Below, one piece after another: positions 8,319 to 15,812 of a DNA stretch of 64,000 nucleotides. The notes under the pieces were generated by a model. That model was not told the origin of the DNA. It did not search any database and saw nothing but the letters and a program-made list of their open reading frames with translations. The position numbers and the translations under genes were made by a program. The DNA is taken from NCBI GenBank assembly GCA_016716425.1, contig JADJWJ010000001.1:369001-433000 (forward strand), in the 5' to 3' direction. Every line of letters starts with the position of its first letter. The first letter of the stretch is position 1. This stretch comes from Betaproteobacteria bacterium. GTDB lineage: Bacteria; Pseudomonadota; Gammaproteobacteria; Burkholderiales; Casimicrobiaceae.

Positions 8319-8350
8319 AATAGGTGCATTGGATGCATTGAGAGGAAGCA

Positions 8351-8782
8351 ATGACGACGACAACACCCATCACGCAGGACGAAATCAACGCTGTCTTTCC
8401 GACGGTCGCCGCGACGATGGCGGACGCGCTGGGCTGCGACGTCGACGACATCAAACCCGACGTGTCGCTGATCGAGGGCCTCGACGCCGAGTCGATCGAC
8501 TTCCTCGACATGGTGTTCCGGCTGGAGCGCTCGTTCAAGATCAAGATCCCCCGCGGCAAGATCGTCGAGAACGCGCGCGGCGCGCTGACGGAAGCCGAGT
8601 TCGAGCAGAAGGGCCTCGTGACCGACGTCGGCATGGCGCAGTTGAAGTCCTACCTGTCGGAAGTGCCGGCCGAGCGCTTCCGTTCGCCGATGAAGGTCGC
8701 CGATATCCCGCGCCTGTTCACGCCGGAGACGTTCTGCAAGCTGGTCGTGCAGGCGCAGCGCGACGCGGCGTCGGCGGCGTGA
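8351..8782 (+). CDS. Acyl carrier protein, AcpXL-like
   Basis: 143 residues, longer than AcpXL or AcpP (about 80-95). The phosphopantetheine site is Ser48 in DAESIDFLDMVF. The stretch after it, with FLDMVFRLERSFKIKIP, closely matches the AcpXL pattern FLDIVFxxxxxFxIKIP, unlike the canonical AcpP DSLDxVELVMALE. AcpXL carries C26-C28 acyl chains for transfer to lipid A in rhizobia. A helical extension of about 50 residues follows the carrier domain. RBS GAGGAAG lies five bases upstream. The gene lies immediately before the dehydratase and ketosynthases, matching the acpXL locus order. Modification is probably by the PPTase domain encoded at 12749. Confidence 0.85.
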   Translation: MTTTTPITQDEINAVFPTVAATMADALGCDVDDIKPDVSLIEGLDAESIDFLDMVFRLERSFKIKIPRGKIVENARGALTEAEFEQKGLVTDVGMAQLKSYLSEVPAERFRSPMKVADIPRLFTPETFCKLVVQAQRDAASAA

Positions 8783-8848
8783 CGCGAACGGCGCGCCCTT
8801 CGCCTCAACCCTCTCCCCGTCGCGCGGGGCGAGGGACGACACCTGCAC

Positions 8849-8889
8849 GAAACCGAGCCAGGCTCCGAAACCGAGCCAGGCTCGGTTTC
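8849..8889 (+). repeat. Duplicated GAAACCGAGCCAGGCT with a perfect hairpin
   Basis: GAAACCGAGCCAGGCT occurs at 8849 and again at 8867. The second copy continues into its complement, giving an 11-bp perfect stem with a one-base loop (8867-8889), eight bases before the dehydratase start. The same arm sequence forms a hairpin at 31979-32014, so it is a dispersed palindromic repeat. It could reduce read-through or occlude the ribosome-binding site of the next gene. Confidence 0.8.
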
Positions 8890-8897
8890 TTCGCGCG

Positions 8898-9782
8898 ATG
8901 ACCGACCGCTTCGCCGCGTTCTCGTTCGTCGACCGGATCGTCGAGCACGTGCCGGCGGCGCGTGCGCGCGGCACGTTCGCGATACCCGAGGACATTGCGG
9001 CGTTCCCGCCGTGCCTGATGGCCGAGGCGGTCGGGCAGCTCGCCGCGTGGGTGGCGATGGCGCACATCGGTTTCCGCGGGCGGCCGGTGGCCGCGCTCGC
9101 GATGGAGACGCGCTTCCTGCATGCGGCGCGGCCCGGCGACCGCCTTGACCTCGCCGTCGACGTCGAGCACTGCGACGACGAGGCGGTCGCATACCGCGGC
9201 GGCGCGTGGATCGCCGGCGCGCCGGCGGTCGAACTCGACGACTGCCTGGGTCCGATGCTGCCGGTGACGGACTTCGACGATCCGCAGGCGCTCGCCGCGC
9301 GCTTCGCGCTGCTCGTCGCCGAAGGTGCGCCCCCCGGCCGCTTTCGCGGCGTCGCGCTGCCGCCCGTCGTGCGCAGCGGCGGCGTGCCGGGCGAGTCGGC
9401 GACGGGAACGCTCGCCGTCCCGGTGGAGGCGCCGTTTTTCCACGATCACTTTCCACGCCGGCCGGTGTTCCCCGCCACCCTGCTGCTCGACGCGAAGATC
9501 GGGCTCGCGCTGGCACTCGCGGCGGAGTCCGGCCACTGGCCCGCCGGCGCGCGCCTGGCGCCGGTCCGGATGACCAACGTGAAGGTGCGCAGCTTCACGC
9601 CGCCGGGACAGGTGCTGGAGCTGACCGCGCGGATGCGGCCGCCGCAGGACGGCGTGGCGACGTTCCAGCTCGCGGCCGCCGCCGAAGGCAAGACGGTCGC
9701 CACGTCGCGCGTCGACATCGGCGCGGCCGGCGACGACGGTGTGGCGAGGTTGCGCGCCGAGGCCGGGGAGGCCCGCGCATGA
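8898..9782 (+). CDS. Double-hotdog 3-hydroxyacyl-ACP dehydratase-like protein (FabA/FabZ type)
   Basis: 294 residues, about two hotdog units. The second unit has HDHFPRRPVFP (His184) and LLLDAK (Asp198), the His/Asp pair arranged as in FabA. The first unit has the parallel segment AAFPPCLMAEAVGQ without the His but with Glu43 where FabZ has its catalytic Glu. A composite active site shared by the two halves is therefore possible. The expected reaction is dehydration of 3-hydroxyacyl-ACP; a thioesterase role cannot be excluded. It sits where fabZXL lies in the rhizobial locus and its TGA overlaps the ketosynthase ATG (9779-9782). Confidence 0.75.
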   Translation: MTDRFAAFSFVDRIVEHVPAARARGTFAIPEDIAAFPPCLMAEAVGQLAAWVAMAHIGFRGRPVAALAMETRFLHAARPGDRLDLAVDVEHCDDEAVAYRGGAWIAGAPAVELDDCLGPMLPVTDFDDPQALAARFALLVAEGAPPGRFRGVALPPVVRSGGVPGESATGTLAVPVEAPFFHDHFPRRPVFPATLLLDAKIGLALALAAESGHWPAGARLAPVRMTNVKVRSFTPPGQVLELTARMRPPQDGVATFQLAAAAEGKTVATSRVDIGAAGDDGVARLRAEAGEARA

Positions 9783-11098
9783 GTACGGGGGCCGACCGGC
9801 GGCGCGTCGCCGTCACCGGCGTGGGTCTGGTCACGCCGGTCGGCAACGACGTCGCGACCACTTGGGACGCGCTGCTAGCCGGTCGCAGCGGCGGCGGCCC
9901 GATCACGCTGTTCGACGCGTCGGGCTTCTCGACGCGCATCGCGGCCGAGGTCAAGGGCTTTGCCAATGCGCTCGTCACCGACCGCAAGCTGCTGAAGCTC
10001 GCCAATCGTTCGCATCGCTTCATGCTCGAAGCTGCCGAGCAGGCGCTCGCCGACGCGCGCATCCGGCCGACGGCGGACGACGCGACGCGCTGGGGCTGCG
10101 CCGTCGGTGCGGGCATGATGACGGCCGACTTCGAGGACCTGGTCGACACGCACGCGCACTGCGCGTCCGGCGGCGAGCTCGACGTCGATCGCCTGCTCGA
10201 CGACCGGCCCGCCAACGATCCGCTGGTGTTCTGCCGCGGGCAGGCGGCCGAGGGGCTTGCGTTGCTAACGCGCCGCTTCGGCATCCACGGGTATGCGACG
10301 TCCGTGCACACGGCGTGCGCGTCCGGCGGCCAGGCGCTGGGCACCGCGCTCAAGATGATCCGCCGCGGCCGCGTCGACCGCGTGCTTGCCGGCGGCTTCG
10401 ACTCGATGATCAGCCCGGTCGGCATCGCCGGGTTCTGCCTGTTGTCGGCGCTGTCCGCGGACAACGACACGCCGCAGCGCGCGAGCCGCCCGTTCGACGC
10501 GACGCGCAACGGCTTCCTGCTCGGCGAGGGTGCGGGCTTTGTCGTGCTGGAGGACTGGGCGCTGGCGCGCGCGCGCGGCGCGCGCATCTACGCCGAACTC
10601 GCGGGCGACGGCAATTCGCTGTCGAGCTACCGGATCACCGACTCGCCACCGGACGGCGACGGCCCGATCCAGGCGATGCGGCAGGCATTGGCCGACGCGC
10701 GCGCGACGCCGGCCGACGTGGACTACATCAACGCGCACGGCACGTCGACGTCGATGAACGACCGCAGCGAGAGCGCGGCGATCCACGCGGTGTTCGGCGC
10801 GGACGCCGCGCGCGTCGCGGTCAGCTCGACCAAGAGCACGATGGGCCACCTGATCGCCGCCGCGGGCGCGGTCGAGGGTGTCGTCTGTGCGCTCGCGATC
10901 GCGCAGGGGCAGATGCCGGTCAACGCGAACTACGCGGAGCGCGACCCCGACTGCGACCTGAACCTCGTCGTCGGTGCGCCGCGCCGGCAACGCGTGCGGC
11001 TGACGATGTCCAACTCGTTCGGCTTCGGCGGCTCGAACAGCTGCATCGTGATGCGGCACCCGGAGGAAGTGGATGGCCGGCCGGGGGAGGGCCCTTAG
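9779..11098 (+). CDS. Beta-ketoacyl-ACP synthase, FabF type, with full catalytic triad
   Basis: 439 residues. The nucleophile is in VHTACASGGQ, the two histidines in NAHGTSTS and TMGHLIAAAG with Lys before the second, and the C-terminal SFGFGGSN glycine loop is present. These are the KAS II features needed for decarboxylative Claisen condensation of malonyl-ACP with acyl-ACP. The start is ATG 9779, overlapping the preceding stop. It corresponds by position to fabF2XL/fabF1XL of rhizobia. Together with the Cys-lacking homologue at 11478 it may work as a heterodimer. It ends in TAG directly followed by an intercistronic repeat. Confidence 0.9.
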   Translation: MSTGADRRRVAVTGVGLVTPVGNDVATTWDALLAGRSGGGPITLFDASGFSTRIAAEVKGFANALVTDRKLLKLANRSHRFMLEAAEQALADARIRPTADDATRWGCAVGAGMMTADFEDLVDTHAHCASGGELDVDRLLDDRPANDPLVFCRGQAAEGLALLTRRFGIHGYATSVHTACASGGQALGTALKMIRRGRVDRVLAGGFDSMISPVGIAGFCLLSALSADNDTPQRASRPFDATRNGFLLGEGAGFVVLEDWALARARGARIYAELAGDGNSLSSYRITDSPPDGDGPIQAMRQALADARATPADVDYINAHGTSTSMNDRSESAAIHAVFGADAARVAVSSTKSTMGHLIAAAGAVEGVVCALAIAQGQMPVNANYAERDPDCDLNLVVGAPRRQRVRLTMSNSFGFGGSNSCIVMRHPEEVDGRPGEGP

Positions 11099-11477
11099 GA
11101 TGGAACGGCCCCCACGCTCGCTGCGCTCGCTGCCCCCGCGGGGCCCCGGCGGCCCTTCGGGACGGAGGGCCCACGCTCGCTGGCCCCGGCGGCCCCGGGA
11201 CGGCCGGGGCCGCCCGCCGCGGGGCAGGTCAGTCCCTCGGGACGGCCCTTCGGGACGGAGGACGGCCCCACGCTCTGCGTCGCGCCGGGGGCAGGTCAGT
11301 CCCGGGAGGCCCCGGACGGAGGACGGCCCCCACGCTCGCTGCGCTCGCTGCCCCCCGCGGGGGCAGGTCAGTCCCTCGGGACGGCCCTTCGGGACGGAAC
11401 ACGGCCCCCACGCTCGCTGCGCTCGCTGCCCCCGGGGGGGGCAGGTCAGTCCCTCGGGACGGCCCTTCGGGACTGAC
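11099..11477 (+). repeat. Intercistronic repeat, diverged copies of the 6749 element, from TAG stop to next ATG
   Basis: Starts GATGGAACGGCCCCCACGCT right after the ketosynthase TAG and ends GGGACGGCCCTTCGGGACTG then ACATG, the same borders as at 6749-7142. Internal copies are irregular, with partial units near 11150-11320 and two better ones near 11326-11477. GC-rich hairpins of the CTGCCCCC type occur. No gene is present. Confidence 0.92.
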
Positions 11478-12752
11478 ATGGCCGCGCGACGCATCGTGAT
11501 CACCGGCGCCGGCGCCGTCTGCGCGGCGGGCATGCGGCCGGCCGACATCCTCGCGGCGGTGCTGGCCGGGAAGTCGGCGATCGGCCCGATCCGTCACTGG
11601 GACGCCAGCCGCTGGCCCACGCAGGTCGCCGGCGAAATTCCGGACTACGACCCGCGGACGCTGGTGCCGGACCGTAAGCTGCACAAGCTGATCCGCCGCA
11701 CCGACATGGTCGGCCTGTACGCGGCGAGCAGTGCGATCGACGCGTCCGGCATCGTCGCGCACCGCGACGCGCTGCCGCCGGGCGAGGCGGCAGCGTACAG
11801 CGACGCCACCGGCGTGATCGTCGGCTCCGGCGGCGGCAACTTCGAAAACCAGTACGACTACTTCCCGTTGCTGACGGCGGCCGACGGCGACCTGCCGGCG
11901 TTCGGCCGCGAACTCGCCAACACCGTGAATCCGATGTGGCTGCTGCGCACGCTGCCCAACAACGTGCTGGGCCACGTCGGCATCAGGTACGGGCTGAAGG
12001 GCACCAACGCGTGCATCACGAGCCACAGCGTCGGCGGACTCGTGGCGGTCGCCGAGGCGTTCGAGGCGCTGCGCGCCGGCGAGGCCGAGCGAATGGTCGC
12101 CGTCGGCCACGAGGCGCCGATCGAGCCGCAGATGGTGCTGTATTACCAGCGGATGGGCCTGCTCGCGGCGGATGCGCTGCGCCCGTTCGACGCGGCGCGG
12201 GACGGCAGCCTGTTCGGCGAGGGGGCGGGTGCGCTGGTGCTGGAAACCGAGGCGTCGGCGGCCGCGCGCGGTGCGGCCGCGAAGGGCGAGGTACTGGGCA
12301 GCGGGTGCGCGACCGAAGGACTGGGACTGCTCGCGATCCGCGACGACGGCGACGGGCCGGCACGCGCGATCGCGCACGCGCTCGACGATGCAGGCCTCGC
12401 GGCGGCCGACGTCGGGATGATCGTCGCGCACGGGAACGGCACGCGCGCCTCCGACGCGTCCGAAGCCGCCGCGATCCGCAAGGTGTTCGGCGCCGCACCG
12501 CCGCCGGTGACCGGCTTCAAGTGGGCATTCGGGCACCTGATCGCGGCGGCCGGCATCGTCGAGTCCGCCATCGCGCTCGCCGCGCTGGAGGCCGGTGTGG
12601 TGCCCGGCATCGCGACGCTCGGCGAACTCGACCCGGCGTGCGCCGGCCTGCCGGTATCGCGCGCGCCGCAGGCGCCGCGCAGCTCCGTGGCGCTCGTGCT
12701 CTGCCGCGGGTTCGCCGGCACCAACGCGGCGCTGCTGCTGCGCGGACGATGA
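11478..12752 (+). CDS. Beta-ketoacyl synthase homologue with Cys-to-Ser active site (chain-length-factor-like)
   Basis: 424 residues with the KAS fold. Alignment by eye with the neighbouring enzyme, anchored on the downstream G-x-A-E/D motif, places Ser of TSHSVGG at the nucleophile position; a nearby Cys (NACITS) is five residues too early. The histidines (AHGNGT and AFGHLIAAAG) and Lys are kept. Loss of the Cys is typical of KS-beta or chain-length factors in type II polyketide and aryl polyene systems, which pair with an active KS-alpha. The Ser could still act as a decarboxylase or O-acyl acceptor, so the role is open. Its end overlaps the next gene (ATGA 12749-12752). Confidence 0.8.
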   Translation: MAARRIVITGAGAVCAAGMRPADILAAVLAGKSAIGPIRHWDASRWPTQVAGEIPDYDPRTLVPDRKLHKLIRRTDMVGLYAASSAIDASGIVAHRDALPPGEAAAYSDATGVIVGSGGGNFENQYDYFPLLTAADGDLPAFGRELANTVNPMWLLRTLPNNVLGHVGIRYGLKGTNACITSHSVGGLVAVAEAFEALRAGEAERMVAVGHEAPIEPQMVLYYQRMGLLAADALRPFDAARDGSLFGEGAGALVLETEASAAARGAAAKGEVLGSGCATEGLGLLAIRDDGDGPARAIAHALDDAGLAAADVGMIVAHGNGTRASDASEAAAIRKVFGAAPPPVTGFKWAFGHLIAAAGIVESAIALAALEAGVVPGIATLGELDPACAGLPVSRAPQAPRSSVALVLCRGFAGTNAALLLRGR

Positions 12753-14002
12753 CGAGCGGCGCGGGCGCAGTGCAGCGTTGCGGGATCGACACCGTCGAGA
12801 TCGCGCGCATCGAGCGGCTGCTGCGCGAAACGCCGCCGGCCGACCTCCTGCGCTTCTTCACGGCGCAGGAACTCGCCGACGCGGGCGACGGGCCGGGCCG
12901 TGCGGCGAGCCTGGCCGCGCGCTTCGCGGCCAAGGAGGCCTGCGTCAAGCTGTTTCCGCGCGAAGCGGCGCTGGCGCAGGTCGAGCCGCACGACTTCTCG
13001 GTCGCCCGCGACAACTACGGCGCGCCGCAGGTCGTGCTCGGTCCGCGGGCGGAGCTGGTGGCCGGGCGGCACCGGCTGGGACCGATCGCGCTGTCGCTGA
13101 CGCACGATCGCGCGGGGGCGTCGGCGGTCGCGGTGGCGGCACCGGCGACGACGCGCGTGCCGCTGGCCGGTCGCGTCCTGTACCGGCTGTTCCCGTTCCG
13201 CCGGCGCGTGATCATGGCCAACCTGCGCCGCGTATACGGCGACACGCTGGCGGACGACGCGATCGTCGACCTCGCGCAGGCGCACTACGGGCACCTGTGG
13301 CGGCTCGCCGGCGAGTTCCTGCGCTTCCGCTGGCTGTCGCGGGCGCGGCAGCTGGCACTGGTGCGCATCGAGAACCTCGACGCGTTCGTCGCCGCGTACG
13401 AGCAGGGCAGGGGCGTGCTGCTGCTCACCGGCCACTTCGGCAACTGGGAGGTGGCGACGGTCGCCGGCATCGGCAGCTTTCCGCAGATGCGCGGCCGCTT
13501 CCACTTCGTCCGCCGCGCGCTGAAGCCCGACTGGCTCGACCGGCTGGTGACGCGCCGCTTCCAGCACGCGGGTTTCGGCGTGCTGCCCAAGCGCGGCTCG
13601 CTCGACGCGATGCTCGACCGGCTCGCCAACGGCGATGCCATCGTGTTCGCGTTCGACCAGCACGCGAGCCCGCCCGACGGCATCGCCGTCGACTTCTTCG
13701 GCACGTCGGCGTGGACGTTCAAGAGCCTCGCGATCATCGCGCTCGCGACCGGCGCGCCGGTGGTGCCGGCGACGAGCTGGCGCGAGGACGACGGCCGGCA
13801 CGTGCTGCGCTTCGAAGCGCCGATTCCCGCGGTCGAGGACGCGAACACCAACGAGGCGATCCGGCTCACGACCCGGGCGTACAACGCGGCGCTGGAGCGG
13901 CTCGTGCTGCGCCGGCCCGAGCAGTGGTACTGGGTGCACCGGCGCTGGAAGTCGATGCAGGCGCCGGCGCGGCGGCGCAAGCTGCACGCGGCGAGCGCAT
14001 GA
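12749..14002 (+). CDS. Fusion of AcpS-type phosphopantetheinyl transferase and LpxL/HtrB-type acyltransferase
   Basis: 417 residues. Residues 1 to about 130 form a holo-ACP synthase domain: GIDTVEIARIERL at the start and RFAAKEACVKLF, the Mg/CoA-binding motif. Residues about 140-410 match lipid A late acyltransferases: an early RRVIMANLRRVYGD segment, HFGNWE with His229 and Glu234 (the HxxxxE catalytic pair), then FDQHASPPDGIAVDFFG and a C-terminal WYWVHRRWK. The two domains are in one uninterrupted frame. AcpS would activate the cluster ACP and LpxL would move its acyl chain to a lipid acceptor at the inner membrane. The LpxL part has no obvious N-terminal anchor helix, perhaps replaced by the fusion. 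It corresponds to lpxXL by position and overlaps both neighbours by ATGA. Confidence 0.88.
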   Translation: MTSGAGAVQRCGIDTVEIARIERLLRETPPADLLRFFTAQELADAGDGPGRAASLAARFAAKEACVKLFPREAALAQVEPHDFSVARDNYGAPQVVLGPRAELVAGRHRLGPIALSLTHDRAGASAVAVAAPATTRVPLAGRVLYRLFPFRRRVIMANLRRVYGDTLADDAIVDLAQAHYGHLWRLAGEFLRFRWLSRARQLALVRIENLDAFVAAYEQGRGVLLLTGHFGNWEVATVAGIGSFPQMRGRFHFVRRALKPDWLDRLVTRRFQHAGFGVLPKRGSLDAMLDRLANGDAIVFAFDQHASPPDGIAVDFFGTSAWTFKSLAIIALATGAPVVPATSWREDDGRHVLRFEAPIPAVEDANTNEAIRLTTRAYNAALERLVLRRPEQWYWVHRRWKSMQAPARRRKLHAASA

Positions 14003-14949
14003 TGGACCTGCCGAGCGCTGCCACCGTGGTCGCGTCGCTGCTGTCGTGGAAGGCGACGTTCGTCTACGGCTACCTCGCGTGGGCGCTCTACGTCCACTAC
14101 CGCGGGCGGGAGCGCCACCGGTTCCACCGCCAGCTCACCGACCACTCGACGGTGATCGCGCCGTACAACGCGATCATGTACGGCTTCTCCGCCGTGCCGA
14201 ACACGCCGTTCGTCGACGTCGCGCGCTTCCCGGAGTTGAGGCCGCTGCAGGACAACTGGCGGGCGATCCGCGCCGAGGCGGAGAAGCTCTTCGACGACGG
14301 CCACATCCGCGCGGCGGCGACGTACAACGACCTCGGCTTCAACTCGTTCTTCCGCCGCGGCTGGAAGCGCTTCTACCTGAAATGGTACGACGCGCCGATC
14401 GAATCGGCGCGCGCGCTGTGCCCGCGCACGGTCGCGCTCGTGCAGTCGATCCCGACCGTCAACGGCGCGATGTTCGCGCTGCTGCCGGCCGGCGGCGACC
14501 TGGGCCGCCACCGCGACCCGTTCGCGGGATCGCTGCGCTACCACCTGGGCCTGCAGACGCCGAACAGCGACGCCTGCCGGATCGTCGTCGACGGCGAGTC
14601 GTACGCGTGGCGCGACGGCGAGGCGGTGATGTTCGACGAGACGTACCTGCACTGGGCCGAGAACCGGACCGACCGCGACCGCCTGATCCTGTTCTGCGAC
14701 GTCGAGCGCCCGCTCACGCACCGGTGGGTGTCGCGGCTCAACCACTGGATCGAGCACACGTTCGTGCGCGCGAGCCAGACCGAGAACGTGCCCGGCGACA
14801 AGGTCGGCCTGCTCAACCGGATCTTCGGCATCGCCTATTACGTCCGCCTGCCGGCGAAGGCGCTGAAGCGGCGCAACAAGTACCTGTACTACGCCGGCAA
14901 GTGGCTGCTGCTCGCGGGAATCGTCTGGGCCGTCTTCTTCTTCCGCTGA
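13999..14949 (+). CDS. Aspartyl/asparaginyl beta-hydroxylase family dioxygenase, LpxO-like
   Basis: 316 residues. An N-terminal hydrophobic segment and a C-terminal one (WLLLAGIVWAVFFFR) suggest membrane association as in LpxO. The Fe(II) ligands are visible as His171-x-Asp173 (LGRHRDPF) and His218 (TYLHWAENRT), with an Arg downstream for 2-oxoglutarate. LpxO proteins 2-hydroxylate acyl chains on lipid A, and relatives act on ornithine lipids. Start MMDL at 13999 overlaps the acyltransferase stop. Position directly after an LpxL-type enzyme makes a lipid acyl chain the likely substrate; the exact site is unknown. Confidence 0.85.
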   Translation: MMDLPSAATVVASLLSWKATFVYGYLAWALYVHYRGRERHRFHRQLTDHSTVIAPYNAIMYGFSAVPNTPFVDVARFPELRPLQDNWRAIRAEAEKLFDDGHIRAAATYNDLGFNSFFRRGWKRFYLKWYDAPIESARALCPRTVALVQSIPTVNGAMFALLPAGGDLGRHRDPFAGSLRYHLGLQTPNSDACRIVVDGESYAWRDGEAVMFDETYLHWAENRTDRDRLILFCDVERPLTHRWVSRLNHWIEHTFVRASQTENVPGDKVGLLNRIFGIAYYVRLPAKALKRRNKYLYYAGKWLLLAGIVWAVFFFR

Positions 14950-14970
14950 TCCTGCCGCCTCCGCCAAGTC

Positions 14971-15735
14971 ATGCTCGAACTCCTCGCCAGCCCCGAAGCC
15001 TGGATCGCGTTCCTGACGCTGACCGCCCTCGAGCTCGTGCTCGGGATCGACAACGTGATCTTCATCTCGATCCTCGTCGACAAGCTGCCGCCGGCGCGGC
15101 GGGAGGTCGCGCGCAAGATCGGCCTCTTCCTCGCGATGTTCATGCGCATCGGGCTGCTGCTGCTGCTCTCCTGGCTGGTCGGGCTGACGGCGCCGCTGTT
15201 CACCGTGCTCGCGCAGGAGATCTCCGGCCGCGACCTCATCCTGAGCGCCGGCGGCCTGTTCCTGCTGTGGAAGAGCACGATGGAGATCCACCAGCTGATG
15301 GAAGGCGAGGAGGGCGAGGCGTCGGCGACGGTCCGGGCGACCTTCGGCGCGGTCATCCTGCAGATCATCATCATCGACCTCGTGTTCTCGCTCGACTCGA
15401 TCATCACGGCGGTCGGCATGGTCAACGAGATTCCGATCATGGTCGCCGCCGTCGTCGTGTCGGTCGCGCTGATGATGGCGTTCGCGGGGGCGATCGGGCG
15501 GTTCGTGTCGGCGCACCCGACGATCAAGATGCTCGCGCTTTCGTTCCTGTTCGTCATCGGCGTCGCGTTGATCGCCGAGGGCTTCGACCAGGCGGTACCG
15601 AAGGGCTACATCTACTTCGCGATGGCGTTCTCGGTGACCGTGGAGATGCTGAACCTGCGGATGCGCCGCCGGGCCGCGAAGCCCGTGCACCTGCACGAGC
15701 CGTACGTCGGCAGCGGGAAGCCGCCGCCGGAATGA
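14971..15735 (+). CDS. TerC family integral membrane protein
   Basis: 254 residues with about seven transmembrane segments. The two family signatures are present: ELVLGIDNVIFISIL near residue 20 and DLVFSLDSIITAVGM near 140, each with an acidic residue within the membrane. TerC family proteins export or bind metal ions (for example Mn2+ efflux by Alx-type members). The start at 14971 is 21 bases after the hydroxylase stop, so it may be read through from the lipid cluster, but a functional link is not evident. Confidence 0.9.
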   Translation: MLELLASPEAWIAFLTLTALELVLGIDNVIFISILVDKLPPARREVARKIGLFLAMFMRIGLLLLLSWLVGLTAPLFTVLAQEISGRDLILSAGGLFLLWKSTMEIHQLMEGEEGEASATVRATFGAVILQIIIIDLVFSLDSIITAVGMVNEIPIMVAAVVVSVALMMAFAGAIGRFVSAHPTIKMLALSFLFVIGVALIAEGFDQAVPKGYIYFAMAFSVTVEMLNLRMRRRAAKPVHLHEPYVGSGKPPPE

Positions 15736-15812
15736 GCGTTCCGCCGGCCCCGGGGGCACGGGGCGCAATCCGTCCGCCGCCGGTGGCGGACCGCACAAGG
15801 AGGCATTGACCC

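Noticed and set aside
6699..8366. Minus-strand ORF with repeated PKGRPEGLTCPRRG peptides
   Set aside because: It only translates the two repeat arrays and the antisense of fabG; not a protein gene.
5993..14949. Aryl polyene cluster
   Set aside because: No AMP ligase, ammonia lyase, glycosyltransferase, outer-membrane carrier or MMPL exporter is present, and the ACP, LpxL and LpxO-like genes fit a lipid acylation locus better.
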